Positions 30,342 to 38,879 of a stretch of 51,890 nt of DNA are shown here, piece after piece. How positions within the stretch are numbered: the first letter of the stretch is position 1; each line of letters begins with the position of its first letter. The translations under genes were made by a program, and so were the position numbers. The notes beneath the pieces are model-generated. The model was not told where the DNA came from, searched no databases, and was given only the letters and a program-made list of their open reading frames with translations. Source of the stretch: a virus; IMG/VR virus record IMGVR_UViG_3300010413_000050, positions 1 to 51,890 of that record; one strand, given 5' to 3'.

Positions 30342-32087
30342 CTACCCTATCGGAATCGGCGACTTGTTTGTGAATGCGCCCATCGCGTCTCGGTTCACTT
30401 TGTCCATCTGCTTCTTCACTTGGCGTCCAACCTCGGCCGCGAGCTGCCCTTCGTTCATGCCCGGCCCGGCGTTCACGCTCACATCGATATTCGTGCTCTG
30501 TGTTACTGAAGGAGAACCGCCAGGCCCGACAGTCACGACGCCGCCCTGTGCCTGCGCAGCTTGCGCCGCTCCGACCAGGGCGCCGATGTTGGGCATCTGT
30601 AAAATCTTTCCTCCTGCCGTTGGCAGCTTTTCGGTCAGCCCAAATACGCGATTGATCGCGTTCTCCACAGGTGTAATGAAGTTGTCGACTATCCAGTTTT
30701 TGATACCCGTCAACTTCTCGACAAATTGCTCCTTCCATTTTTCCATGCCGGCAGCCACTAAGATCGTAAACGTCTCCCATCCTGTCGACCACCATTCCTT
30801 CATCTTAGCAACGGCATCCTGAACTACGTACGCGACTTCAAACCATAGCTTTTCCCATACAGGGAGAGTATCTTCCCCGGCCGCCTCTAGGTCGGACAAG
30901 AATAAAGCGAGCCCTTCGCGAGCCGCTTGGATGTACCCGGTGATATCTATTCCGGTCATGTCCTCCAAAGCGCTTATGAAATTACCAATCACGCTGGGAG
31001 CGCCATCGAGATAGGCCATCAGGTCCTCTACGATTAGCAATACCAAACCGATTAGAATGGCCCATTTTCCCCAAGCGCCCGCTCGAAGAAGTTTGATAAT
31101 CCCATATAGAGCAACACCGACAGCGGCCCAATTTTTGATGAAAGAAGGAAGTCTGAAAACCAAACTCGCAATAACTCCAATCAGCTTGCCGAAGAACCCG
31201 ACTATTCTCGAAATGAAAATCCCGGCCTTCTCGAAGCTCGATCGGACTCCGAGCATCCCCTTCACCATTTTCTCCAATGAAGGAAGAATTCTCAATCCGA
31301 TGGTCGTCATGATATCGCGGAACATTGCGCCAAGCGCCTTGGTCGCATTGGCCCATCCGCCGGCCGTCTTCGCCGCGTCGCCCTGCGCGGCGGAAGTGGC
31401 TTCCATAATATATCCGTATCGAAGCGCCGTCTTCTCGGCGTTCGTCATCTTCTGAATGCTTTTCGTTATTCCCTGAGAGTGGGCGTACTGCTTCAGCGTG
31501 GCTTCGTTTAGAACGACACCGAATCGCTTCAGAGGCTCGGCCTCGCCAGTGATTCCAGAGCGCAGCGCCATGAGCACGTCGGGTTCGGCCGCGTTGAAAA
31601 AACTACCGAGGTCGACGACGAGCTGTCCAAGGCCCATCGACATCTTCGCCGATGCCTCGGCGTTACCGTCCATCATGGGCGTGAGCACCGCTCCGAGCGT
31701 CGCAGCATTTTCGCGCATCGCGAACTCGGACCGCCCGGCTTCTTTCGCGAACGAAGCCGCCCAATCTTTCACCGCCGATTGGTTCTCCTTGAAAGCAGCG
31801 TCTAAGACGTTTAGAGTTTCGTTCGCATCGCTCGCGAAAGAAACCATGTCTTTAATTCCTTCGATTACTTTGAACGCGGCGAAGAAGCCTATCATCGAAG
31901 TCGCTAGATTTTTCCAACTTTTAGCGACCTCGCCAAAAATATTTTTGAGAACTGACACGCGCTGACCAGTCCTTTGCACGCCGGCCTCTACGGCACCGGT
32001 CAGCTTGGTCATGTTCCCTTCGGCTTTTTTGAAGCTTCCAGAGTCGGGCTTGATGCCCAATAATGCGACTAGCTCACGAACGACCAT
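30342..32087 (-). CDS. Tail tape measure protein
   Basis: A 581-residue protein that sets tail length. It has the typical helical N-terminus, hydrophobic stretches (MIGFFAAFKVIEGI; WAAVGVALYGIIKLL; WAILIGLVLLIVEDL) and a Gln/Gly-rich tail before the C-terminal helix (VGRQVKKQMDKVNRD). It overlaps the frameshifted chaperone end by 14 bases. Its short length predicts a short tail, roughly under 100 nm by the usual residue-to-length rule. Confidence 0.9.
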   Translation of the reverse strand: MVVRELVALLGIKPDSGSFKKAEGNMTKLTGAVEAGVQRTGQRVSVLKNIFGEVAKSWKNLATSMIGFFAAFKVIEGIKDMVSFASDANETLNVLDAAFKENQSAVKDWAASFAKEAGRSEFAMRENAATLGAVLTPMMDGNAEASAKMSMGLGQLVVDLGSFFNAAEPDVLMALRSGITGEAEPLKRFGVVLNEATLKQYAHSQGITKSIQKMTNAEKTALRYGYIMEATSAAQGDAAKTAGGWANATKALGAMFRDIMTTIGLRILPSLEKMVKGMLGVRSSFEKAGIFISRIVGFFGKLIGVIASLVFRLPSFIKNWAAVGVALYGIIKLLRAGAWGKWAILIGLVLLIVEDLMAYLDGAPSVIGNFISALEDMTGIDITGYIQAAREGLALFLSDLEAAGEDTLPVWEKLWFEVAYVVQDAVAKMKEWWSTGWETFTILVAAGMEKWKEQFVEKLTGIKNWIVDNFITPVENAINRVFGLTEKLPTAGGKILQMPNIGALVGAAQAAQAQGGVVTVGPGGSPSVTQSTNIDVSVNAGPGMNEGQLAAEVGRQVKKQMDKVNRDAMGAFTNKSPIPIG

Positions 32088-32349
32088 GCGACTCCATCGC
32101 CTTTCTCTCCGCCTCTTCTCTCAAATCGAGCGCGGCGTTCGCGTCGAAGACGTCGTTCAAATCATAGTAGGTCCCTATCTCTCGCAACGTCGCGACGCGC
32201 TCGACGACGAGCCGCCACACAAGCCAGTCTATGTGCTCGGGGACAGGGACTCCAGTCCCGTCACTGCTCCGGCGCCTCGCTCTAGAATCCCTGTCAGCAA
32301 GGCGCCCACCGATTTTCCCCACTGCACCTTCATTCCCCACGCGAGCCAC
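32074..32349 (-). CDS. Tail assembly chaperone, -1 frameshift extension
   Basis: This frame overlaps the 3' end of the chaperone gene and is entered by a -1 shift at 32313-32319. The joined product would have about 213 residues: 134 from the upstream frame, then 79 (IGGRLADRDSR...HIDWLVWRLVVERVATL...MESHGRS). The C-terminal half is the conserved-looking part; translation from an own start is less likely. It parallels lambda G-GT, where the extension recruits the tape measure. Confidence 0.72.
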   Translation of the reverse strand: MARVGNEGAVGKIGGRLADRDSRARRRSSDGTGVPVPEHIDWLVWRLVVERVATLREIGTYYDLNDVFDANAALDLREEAERKAMESHGRS

Positions 32350-32714
32350 TGGTACATCTCCTCGAGCCTGCCGAGGAAGTGCGCGTCGAACTGCCCTCGA
32401 TCGAGCTTGCCGGAGCCCTCGACGATAGTGACTTCCTTAAGCGCTCGAATCACGTCGTCGAGCACCTTCTCGTCGAGCTCCCCGAACAGAGCCGCCGCGG
32501 CCTTGGTGAAGAACTCCGTCGGCACCTCCTGCTCGAGCGCGTCCTTCCCTCCGGTCTTGGCCGCCGAGAAGAACGTATCAAACACCGGGCCGAGAGCCGG
32601 CCCGACCATCTTGATGACCCGAAGAAAAAGCTTGTGACTCTGCATCGGCGGGAGCATGTGCATCGTGTACTCGTGCTCTCCGATCGTCGTCTTGTGCGGC
32701 TCAACCTGTGACAC
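32229..32714 (-). CDS. Tail assembly chaperone
   Basis: A 161-residue helical protein between tube and tape measure. EHEYTMHMLPPMQSHKLFLRV and VPTEFFTKAAAALFGELDE fit chaperones of Mu-like and Pam3-like phages. The GTG start overlaps the tube-gene stop (TAGTG). Confidence 0.8.
   Translation of the reverse strand: MSQVEPHKTTIGEHEYTMHMLPPMQSHKLFLRVIKMVGPALGPVFDTFFSAAKTGGKDALEQEVPTEFFTKAAAALFGELDEKVLDDVIRALKEVTIVEGSGKLDRGQFDAHFLGRLEEMYQWLAWGMKVQWGKSVGALLTGILERGAGAVTGLESLSPST
32313..32319 (-). other. Programmed -1 frameshift slippery site G GGA AAA
   Basis: On the minus strand the chaperone is read ..TGG GGA AAA TCG.., so the heptamer G-GGA-AAA is in the correct phase for -1 slippage, as in lambda G-GT (G-GGA-AAG). 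The shifted frame is open to 32074. Confidence 0.75.
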
Positions 32715-33157
32715 TAGCTACCTCCGATGAACGGAATCGCGTGGTTCGTTCTGAAGACCCACTCTCTGTTCGCGTCGGGCGCACGGTTGAACCCGGTCGC
32801 CGGTGGCTTCTGAATCCACGCCTTCTCCGCCGTCTGCAACGTCCGGCCGTTGTTGTCCTTCAGGAGCATCGGCTGAACCCCATCGCCGTTCGGCGAGAGA
32901 ATGTCGAGGGCGTGAATCGCCGAAAGCAGGTCGTTCGTCACGCTCGTCTGCATCAACAGCGCCGTGATCGTCGCGGAGTTGTTGTTCGACTTCCCGCGCG
33001 CGGCCTCGCCATCGACGCCCATGACGAGGCTGAAGAAGTCCTCGTCGTACTCCCAGTTGATGAACGTACCTTCCGCGAAGCCTCCGAGAATGATCGGACC
33101 GAAGGTCAGAATCACTTCGTCGGGAGCGTACGGGAAAAGCCTGTTGTTTACGGTCAT
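32714..33157 (-). CDS. Tail tube protein, DUF3277-like
   Basis: A 147-residue protein directly after the sheath. LTFGPIILGGFAEGTFINWEYDEDFF and ARGKSNNNSATITALLMQTSV match DUF3277-type tube proteins. It forms the inner tube of the contractile tail. Confidence 0.85.
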   Translation of the reverse strand: MTVNNRLFPYAPDEVILTFGPIILGGFAEGTFINWEYDEDFFSLVMGVDGEAARGKSNNNSATITALLMQTSVTNDLLSAIHALDILSPNGDGVQPMLLKDNNGRTLQTAEKAWIQKPPATGFNRAPDANREWVFRTNHAIPFIGGS

Positions 33158-33168
33158 GACTTACCTCC

Positions 33169-34656
33169 TTAGACCGACACTACGCCGGAGACTGCGACCG
33201 TATGGATGGCTCCCGCGAGCGTCGCCGTGAACTCGACGTCGGGCAGGAGGCGATTCGCCTTGTCCGCCGCGGGCACGTCCGCGACCTTCGGCACCGTCAC
33301 CGTAGGCTCGGGGTCGGCCGCGTAAAGGTCGTTCCCTACGCCCTCCATGAGCACCGCTTTCACGGTGCCCTGAATTACCGACGCGCCCTTGTCTGTGTAC
33401 GGGATCTTCTTGGCGTTCGCGAGTACCGAGAAAATGTTCTCCTGCATCCGGACCTTCGTCCAGTCGATGCCCCGGACCACGTCGATCCACTCGTTATCGG
33501 ACACCTTCCCGTCTTGCGTGATCGAGATGCCGGCGAGTCGGTTGTAGAAGTTGCACTTCTTCGCGCGCAGGTAACCTATCTGCGTCTCGCTCAGCTCGGA
33601 GTACGTGACGCCCGCGAGCGTCTTGTACTTCCAAGTGATCGAGCCCGGGTCCTGCGGCAGTCCGTACCCGGCCCACGCGGCGCCCGCATACTGGTCTTGT
33701 CTCGGGTGCCACATGAGAGCCGTTCGCCCGTAGCTCGCCGCGTTCAGCGCCGAGGCCAAGTCGCTGCTCCCGCTCTCGATGATGTCGACGTCCGGCGAGG
33801 TTGGGAAATAGATCTTCGTCTGCGCTTCGGCCCATGCCGACGCGGCCTGAATCACCGCCTTGCCTTGGTTCGTGGTGACCAAGCCGTACCAGTCGTCATT
33901 CTCGATTTGAATCGCGGCTAGATCCTCGGCGATGCCGCTCGGCGAACCGTTCGGCGTGATGTCGTTCAGACCGAGGTAGTTGAAGAACTCCGCGTAGAGC
34001 CTGAACTGGTCGGCAATGGCGTCCGACTCGACATCGACATAGGAGGTTCCGTCCGTCGCCGTGACGTTCTGGTCCGCGCCGACGTAGTCCCACGTACAGG
34101 TGTTGTCAACGATCCCTGTACCAGTGCCCGTCGGACCGCCCGAACCCGCCGAGGTGCCAGCCGTCGTGCATATATACACCTTCACCGGACCGCTGTCGTT
34201 CGTGACGTAGCCGCCTACGGCGTAGCTCGTCGACGCCTGCCAAGCGGCTGGCTCGAGCGCGGCCGTCAGACCCGCCGTGATCTCGGCGACGGTCGGCGTG
34301 TCGTCGGTCGTGTAGTACCTCGCCTGTCCGTTGAGGTACGTCTTGTAGACCGTCGACGCCAACGGCGAAGCGTGTGGCGTGATCCGTATCTTCTGCTTTT
34401 GCGTGTTCGCGCACCTGCCGACGTAGACTCGCGTCGGGCTGGGGTCTTGCGCGAAGCACGCCGCGGCCGCGAGGTAGACGAGGTCCGTTGTTAAGAACCC
34501 GTCGGCGACCATCGCCGCGAGCGAAGCGTACTGTCTCACGCGCTCGGGAAAAACTGTCGTGTACCCTGCAACCAACGGATACCCGAACCCCGCGCGCGTG
34601 GGGGTCTTCGTTCCGGTCGTGATTTCGATGGTTGCGACGTCATCCAAAACGGACAT
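33169..34656 (-). CDS. Tail sheath protein, DUF3383-like, with inserted module
   Basis: A 495-residue contractile sheath. The N-terminal segment and the C-terminal half (MWHPRQDQYAGAAWAGYGLP...WTKVRMQENIFSVLANAKKIPYTDKG) match DUF3383 sheaths. Residues ~137-197 form an insertion (AWQASTSYAVGGYV...CTWDYVG) that resembles carbohydrate-binding-like W-x-A-x3-Y modules; it would face outward. The presence of this gene makes the particle a myovirus. Confidence 0.88.
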   Translation of the reverse strand: MSVLDDVATIEITTGTKTPTRAGFGYPLVAGYTTVFPERVRQYASLAAMVADGFLTTDLVYLAAAACFAQDPSPTRVYVGRCANTQKQKIRITPHASPLASTVYKTYLNGQARYYTTDDTPTVAEITAGLTAALEPAAWQASTSYAVGGYVTNDSGPVKVYICTTAGTSAGSGGPTGTGTGIVDNTCTWDYVGADQNVTATDGTSYVDVESDAIADQFRLYAEFFNYLGLNDITPNGSPSGIAEDLAAIQIENDDWYGLVTTNQGKAVIQAASAWAEAQTKIYFPTSPDVDIIESGSSDLASALNAASYGRTALMWHPRQDQYAGAAWAGYGLPQDPGSITWKYKTLAGVTYSELSETQIGYLRAKKCNFYNRLAGISITQDGKVSDNEWIDVVRGIDWTKVRMQENIFSVLANAKKIPYTDKGASVIQGTVKAVLMEGVGNDLYAADPEPTVTVPKVADVPAADKANRLLPDVEFTATLAGAIHTVAVSGVVSV

Positions 34657-34669
34657 TTCGAAACCTCCT

Positions 34670-35245
34670 TTATGACAGGTCGCCGATTATCTCGTCGACT
34701 CCAAGCGCGGTCGACTCGACCGCGACCTTCTTGATGTATCCGACGAACTCGCTCACGTTCATCACGCAATTGAATTCGACATCCATCCCGGCGCGCGATA
34801 CGAACCGCTCGTTCGTAAGCGCGGAAATATCAGTAACCGGGTTCGACCTAATTACTGATATTTCCGCCGCCTTGAACAACGCCTGTTGCGACGGCAAAAA
34901 AAGCGCCACTCGGGCTTTGTTCAAATACGACCTCGCGTTGCCCTCTGGCTTGTTCAGGTCCTCGCCCTCGACATACGCCTGACAAGAAACCGTCATCAAG
35001 CACGGTGCGCAAACGGTCTGTTCAACTTCGTACCCGGACCCACGGCCGAGCTGCGTATCGTCGCGAAGCTCGAACGCCTCGGGAATCGGATTGGGTCCAG
35101 ATGTGATGAGCAACGACCCGAATGGATAAGACGGCTGTGGAACGCTCTGCCTTCGCCAAATCGTCTCGAGTCCTGTCGCGTCGGCGAACCACTGATGGAT
35201 CGCGTTCTCGATCGTCTCCATGTCTATCGGCGACTCGATACTCAT
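34670..35245 (-). CDS. Neck/tail terminator protein, LIC_12616-like
   Basis: A 191-residue protein. TIENAIHQWFADATGLETIWRRQ followed by PYPFGSLLI-type sequence is the signature of the LIC_12616 family, placed between head completion and sheath genes and thought to cap the tail. The ATG at 35245 overlaps the preceding stop. Confidence 0.76.
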   Translation of the reverse strand: MSIESPIDMETIENAIHQWFADATGLETIWRRQSVPQPSYPFGSLLITSGPNPIPEAFELRDDTQLGRGSGYEVEQTVCAPCLMTVSCQAYVEGEDLNKPEGNARSYLNKARVALFLPSQQALFKAAEISVIRSNPVTDISALTNERFVSRAGMDVEFNCVMNVSEFVGYIKKVAVESTALGVDEIIGDLS

Positions 35246-35628
35246 TGCCCTACCTTCACGGCCAGCACTTTGTAGTAGTTGCCAACCTCGCCCCAATTCG
35301 TAACCGAGTGGACCTCGTAGTCGACGTCCTCCCAAACTACGACGTCGGGTTGCTGCGACTCGCTCACGCTCGCGGTGAGAAGCTCTGTCTGCGTATAGAG
35401 CCTGATGTTCTCCCGCGTCCTTCGGTCCTCGTCGACGTCCTCCAGGTCCTTCGGCGTCGCGGGCTGAACGGAAGCCGAGATGGCGAGGTCGACGGACTGA
35501 CGAGTCTGCCAGCGCCCGTGGTCGTCATAGGCTCCGGACAGCGGGCGCCGAACGACGATCGCCGAGACCATCCCGTCAGGGGGTAAACAGGCGAACGCTC
35601 GCCCGAGGCATTTTTCCAACAGCGTCAC
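35242..35628 (-). CDS. Head-closure-like protein
   Basis: A 128-residue beta-rich protein (VSAIVVRRPLSGAYDDHGRW...VWEDVDYEVHSVTNWGEVGNYYKV). The position between the gp10-like protein and the terminator suggests a stopper or head-closure role. No firm family match; coupled by ATGA on both sides. Confidence 0.62.
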   Translation of the reverse strand: MTLLEKCLGRAFACLPPDGMVSAIVVRRPLSGAYDDHGRWQTRQSVDLAISASVQPATPKDLEDVDEDRRTRENIRLYTQTELLTASVSESQQPDVVVWEDVDYEVHSVTNWGEVGNYYKVLAVKVGQ

Positions 35629-36140
35629 CGCTCAACCCCCGACAGGTCGACGACCTGCACGCTGAACGAATTCCAGAACTGACCCGTAACCATCAGAGGC
35701 GTGTCGCCGTAGTCCGCTCGAGGTTTACCTGTGCTGGCCTCTCCTTCCCACGTGCTATCCGCGATTCCAGGTTCCAGACCGGCTTTTATTTTTCGAAGAA
35801 TGTCGGAACGATACTTCTCTCCGAGGAGCAGGGTCTCTCCGTCGACCTCCGCCTCACCGCCCAAAATACGCTTGGCGCTCTTGGCCGCGATTCGCTCGTA
35901 CTTCTGAATGTTCTCGTCGAAGGCCGACCGCATCGGCGAGCGCTCCGGTATCTTTCCATCGATCGTTCCGTACTCATGGACCGCCGCATTCGTCGCATTC
36001 GTCCATCCGCCCTCGTAAGTCGCCTCCGCCTCGGCACCCTGGACACCGACCTTCGCAGTTCGTCCCGATCGGGTTCGTAGCAGCGCGCGCTTGATCTTCG
36101 CCCAACCACGATCGATTATTTTAACTCGCCCGCCTGGCAT
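35625..36140 (-). CDS. Tail completion protein, HK97 gp10-like
   Basis: A 171-residue protein. AAVHEYGTIDGKIPERSPMRSAF is the H-E-x-G-T ... IP-x-R motif of gp10-type neck/tail completion proteins. The ATG at 36140 overlaps the small upstream gene by 20 bases; an in-frame extension to 36200 has no ribosome site. Confidence 0.78.
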   Translation of the reverse strand: MPGGRVKIIDRGWAKIKRALLRTRSGRTAKVGVQGAEAEATYEGGWTNATNAAVHEYGTIDGKIPERSPMRSAFDENIQKYERIAAKSAKRILGGEAEVDGETLLLGEKYRSDILRKIKAGLEPGIADSTWEGEASTGKPRADYGDTPLMVTGQFWNSFSVQVVDLSGVER

Positions 36141-36321
36141 CTCGAATCGCCTGCTCCTTCTTGACTTGTTCTTTCGCGGCCTCCCGCAACACCTGCCCAA
36201 ACTCCTCCTCGGTCGCCTCGCCCCGCACCGCCTTCTTGACTATCTCGATGCCGAGCGTTGCTTTGACCTCCGCGCAGTTCGTGACGAGCAACGTCTCTAT
36301 CCATTCCGGCAGATGAATCAT
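36121..36321 (-). CDS. Small hypothetical protein (66 aa)
   Basis: Helical (IETLLVTNCAEVKATLGIEI) with a basic C-terminus. It lies between the decoration/beta-helix gene and the gp10-like gene, with GGGAG upstream. Function unknown. Confidence 0.58.
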   Translation of the reverse strand: MIHLPEWIETLLVTNCAEVKATLGIEIVKKAVRGEATEEEFGQVLREAAKEQVKKEQAIRDARRAS

Positions 36322-36324
36322 GCT

Positions 36325-38061
36325 TTACTCCCTCGTCACGTAGGAACCGGCGGTGTCGTTCCAAGATACTCCCGCTCCAGGCCACGTCGCGTGAGTCGTT
36401 CCGCCAAACGGGAACTTGATTGCACCTGCCGGCGCAAGAATGTCGGTGTTGCCGTCCTTCAGAATGAAGTGGCCGTCTCGGCCGACCTCCAACGAGTAGT
36501 TGCCCGCGCCGAGACCAGAGGCGTTACCCTTCAATGAGTAAGAATAAATAGTCGCCGGACCCTCGACCTTCATCGCAGGTGTGTTAGCCGCCTGCGCGCC
36601 CCGCTCTACCCAGGCATAGTACAAAATCATGTACCCGTCTTCAGTGTTCAGGCCACCGCCGTTGTAGCCCTGCTGTTCGACGTAGAGAGTGTCGAGGTAG
36701 GCGTAGTCGGCTCGAGCCACAATGCATTCTCCGCACATACAGTGCGTGATGTCCGTCGCCTTTCCCAGCGTGAATATCTGATCCCTTGTGGTGATGAGCT
36801 TCAGGTTCGAATCCCACGATTGGACCGACCGATTTCCGAGCGTGTCGGTCTCGACATAGGTCGCTAGGCTGTAGGAACCTTCGAGCCCGGATTGATCCAA
36901 AAGACCGGTCGGCCCCGCTAAATTCCAATAGGATGTGGATATCTCCACGGTGCCGGAGCCGAACGCGGTGTCGACGAAGGAACAGAACGGCGTACGAATG
37001 TCGATGTTCTCCAACACATACGCACTTCGACTGGCGTACGAACTCGTGAACTTGATTCCCGCGATTACAAATTGTGCACCGTATCCTAGACCAAGTCCGA
37101 GAAACGGCTTGGACGACCATTCACCACGGATGTGCATCCGCTTGTTCGTCGAGATCGTTACTGCCTGCTCGACAATCGAGAACGTGTTCCCGACCTGCCA
37201 CGGCGAGCCACCGTCGATGCCTACCCGAATCTCGTCCGTGTCGTTGTAGAAAATGGCAGACATCTCGTTCGCTCTCGGCCCGTTGGCGAACAGCGCGAAC
37301 TTTCCTCGATAGGCGTCGGGCGTCCAGCCCGGCGAGCCGCTCGCCTGAATGTCGTTACCAAAATACATCCACGACCACGCCTGCTGAGTCAGCGGCGTCA
37401 CTGCCGCGATCGTGTGCGGACCCGACAGAGTCGTCGGCGTGAGACCGCTTGCGTCGACCACGATTGTTCCACCGTCAAACCGATGAGCGATGAGGTCCGG
37501 CCAATCGGTATAGGTGCCCGCAGTCGGTCGAATCGTGACGACGTGCTTCACCACATAGGGAACCACGCTAAACGCCTTTGTGAACGTCGCGAACGGTGCC
37601 GACGCCGAACCGTCTCCGGTCGTGTCGCTCCCGCTCGTGCCGTCGACATAGATGTCCATATCCGCAAATGTCTCGCTCATCGAGACCGGCGAGATACCGA
37701 AGCCCTGCGGCTTCAGCTTCACCGGCACTCGCCCTCCGACGGTGCCGCTCTCAATCGCGCGCCCGACTACGAAAGCCGAACCGTCGGCCGGAACCGCGCG
37801 CCCGCTCGAATCGGTCATCACGAGTTCGCCCGCGGAGACGGTGTCGCCGAGCTCGACCTTCGTACTTCCCGAGACGCTCACGACGGCCGGCTGCCCCGTG
37901 TTCGCTTTGTTCTCCAAGACACCGTCGACTACCTCGCCCGCGACGGTACATTTCGAGACCGCGTTCTCCGCCGTAACCTTGACAAATCGAAATTGATGCG
38001 CGGTGAGGTCTTCGGCCGCTACCGCTCCGGGGAGGTTTCTCAAAATGCCTTGATAAGACAT
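36325..38061 (-). CDS. Capsid decoration domain fused to a beta-helix
   Basis: A 578-residue two-part protein. Residues 1-~115 resemble the DUF2190-type capsid decoration protein at 39856-40239: ISLVAAADLSAKQFTFIVV there aligns with AAEDLTAHQFRFVKV here, and VVGVLQNKPEAGQ with VVDGVLENKANTGQ. From ~134, DIYVDGTSGSDTTGDGSAS and PFATFTKAF open a right-handed beta-helix of the pectate-lyase type that runs to near the end. It would display a large spike or enzyme on the capsid. No catalytic residues could be identified. Confidence 0.7.
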   Translation of the reverse strand: MSYQGILRNLPGAVAAEDLTAHQFRFVKVTAENAVSKCTVAGEVVDGVLENKANTGQPAVVSVSGSTKVELGDTVSAGELVMTDSSGRAVPADGSAFVVGRAIESGTVGGRVPVKLKPQGFGISPVSMSETFADMDIYVDGTSGSDTTGDGSASAPFATFTKAFSVVPYVVKHVVTIRPTAGTYTDWPDLIAHRFDGGTIVVDASGLTPTTLSGPHTIAAVTPLTQQAWSWMYFGNDIQASGSPGWTPDAYRGKFALFANGPRANEMSAIFYNDTDEIRVGIDGGSPWQVGNTFSIVEQAVTISTNKRMHIRGEWSSKPFLGLGLGYGAQFVIAGIKFTSSYASRSAYVLENIDIRTPFCSFVDTAFGSGTVEISTSYWNLAGPTGLLDQSGLEGSYSLATYVETDTLGNRSVQSWDSNLKLITTRDQIFTLGKATDITHCMCGECIVARADYAYLDTLYVEQQGYNGGGLNTEDGYMILYYAWVERGAQAANTPAMKVEGPATIYSYSLKGNASGLGAGNYSLEVGRDGHFILKDGNTDILAPAGAIKFPFGGTTHATWPGAGVSWNDTAGSYVTRE

Positions 38062-38073
38062 CGCGCTCTCCTG

Positions 38074-38547
38074 CTACCAAATCCAGTTCGGGTCGTCGGC
38101 GTCGCTCTCGTTCGTCACTCCGTCGGACGGGCCGCCCGGGATGTCGTTCATCGCCCGGCTGAAAGCCGGCTGCACGGCATCGGCGTCCTCGGAAAGCGTC
38201 TGCTTCTCCGAGATGCTCAGACCTCCGAACTTCGGAAGCACAATCGCCGTGCCCTTCGTGATGCCGTTCGGGTCGAGGTCTTTGGCTCGCGCCGCGTACT
38301 CCTTCGAGACGGCCGCCGCGTTCGATGTTTGCACGTCTCCGACGCGCACGCTCACCGCGCAAGATGCGTACTTCGCAGCTAACGCCCGGCAAACGAGCGC
38401 GGCCGCATACTTCACCTTCGGATACTCAGTCAACGCCCATGCGATTTCCTCGTCGGAGGTCTGCTGATCGTTCGTATCAGTATCCCCGACGAGGTATCGC
38501 ACGGCGTCTTTGTCACTGGCCGAAGGGTCTGTGTAAGACCACGTCAC
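38074..38547 (-). CDS. Head-tail connector, gp6-like adaptor
   Basis: A 157-residue protein. DPSASDKDAVRYLVGDTDTND and TSDEEIAWALTEYP are typical of gp6/gp15-like connectors bound under the portal. The GTG start overlaps the neighbour by three bases. Confidence 0.8.
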   Translation of the reverse strand: MTWSYTDPSASDKDAVRYLVGDTDTNDQQTSDEEIAWALTEYPKVKYAAALVCRALAAKYASCAVSVRVGDVQTSNAAAVSKEYAARAKDLDPNGITKGTAIVLPKFGGLSISEKQTLSEDADAVQPAFSRAMNDIPGGPSDGVTNESDADDPNWIW

Positions 38548-38877
38548 CTACTTCGGCTTCTTCCTCTTCGGCGCCTTGCGCTTCGGCGCTTGGCGTTTCT
38601 TCTTTTCCTTCGGCCCCTCGGCGGGAGATTCCTCGACCGGCTCCTCGGGTTTCGTCTCGACGGGCTCCGGAAGCGGAGCGGGCTCGACGACGGGCTTGGC
38701 CACGGCGCGGATATTCTCCACTACGGGCTTTGGCTCGTCGTCGACCCACTTCACGTATTTCTCGGAGTCGCGCCAGATCGGAGACCACTCGGCCGCCTCG
38801 GGCACGGGGTCGCCGGCGTTCACGTAAATGTGAACGCTACCCCGCCGAATGAGCTGCCGGCGTGTCGCTACCCACAT
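38548..38877 (-). CDS. Small head protein with Pro/Lys-rich tail
   Basis: A 109-residue protein. The N-terminal ~45 residues (ATRRQLIRRGSVHIYVNAGDPVPEAAEWSP) form a small beta domain often found between capsid and connector genes. The C-terminal half is Pro/Glu then Lys-rich (KKKRQAPKRKAPKRKKPK) and could touch DNA inside the head. Two bases separate it from the capsid gene. Confidence 0.66.
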   Translation of the reverse strand: MWVATRRQLIRRGSVHIYVNAGDPVPEAAEWSPIWRDSEKYVKWVDDEPKPVVENIRAVAKPVVEPAPLPEPVETKPEEPVEESPAEGPKEKKKRQAPKRKAPKRKKPK

Positions 38878-38879
38878 GA

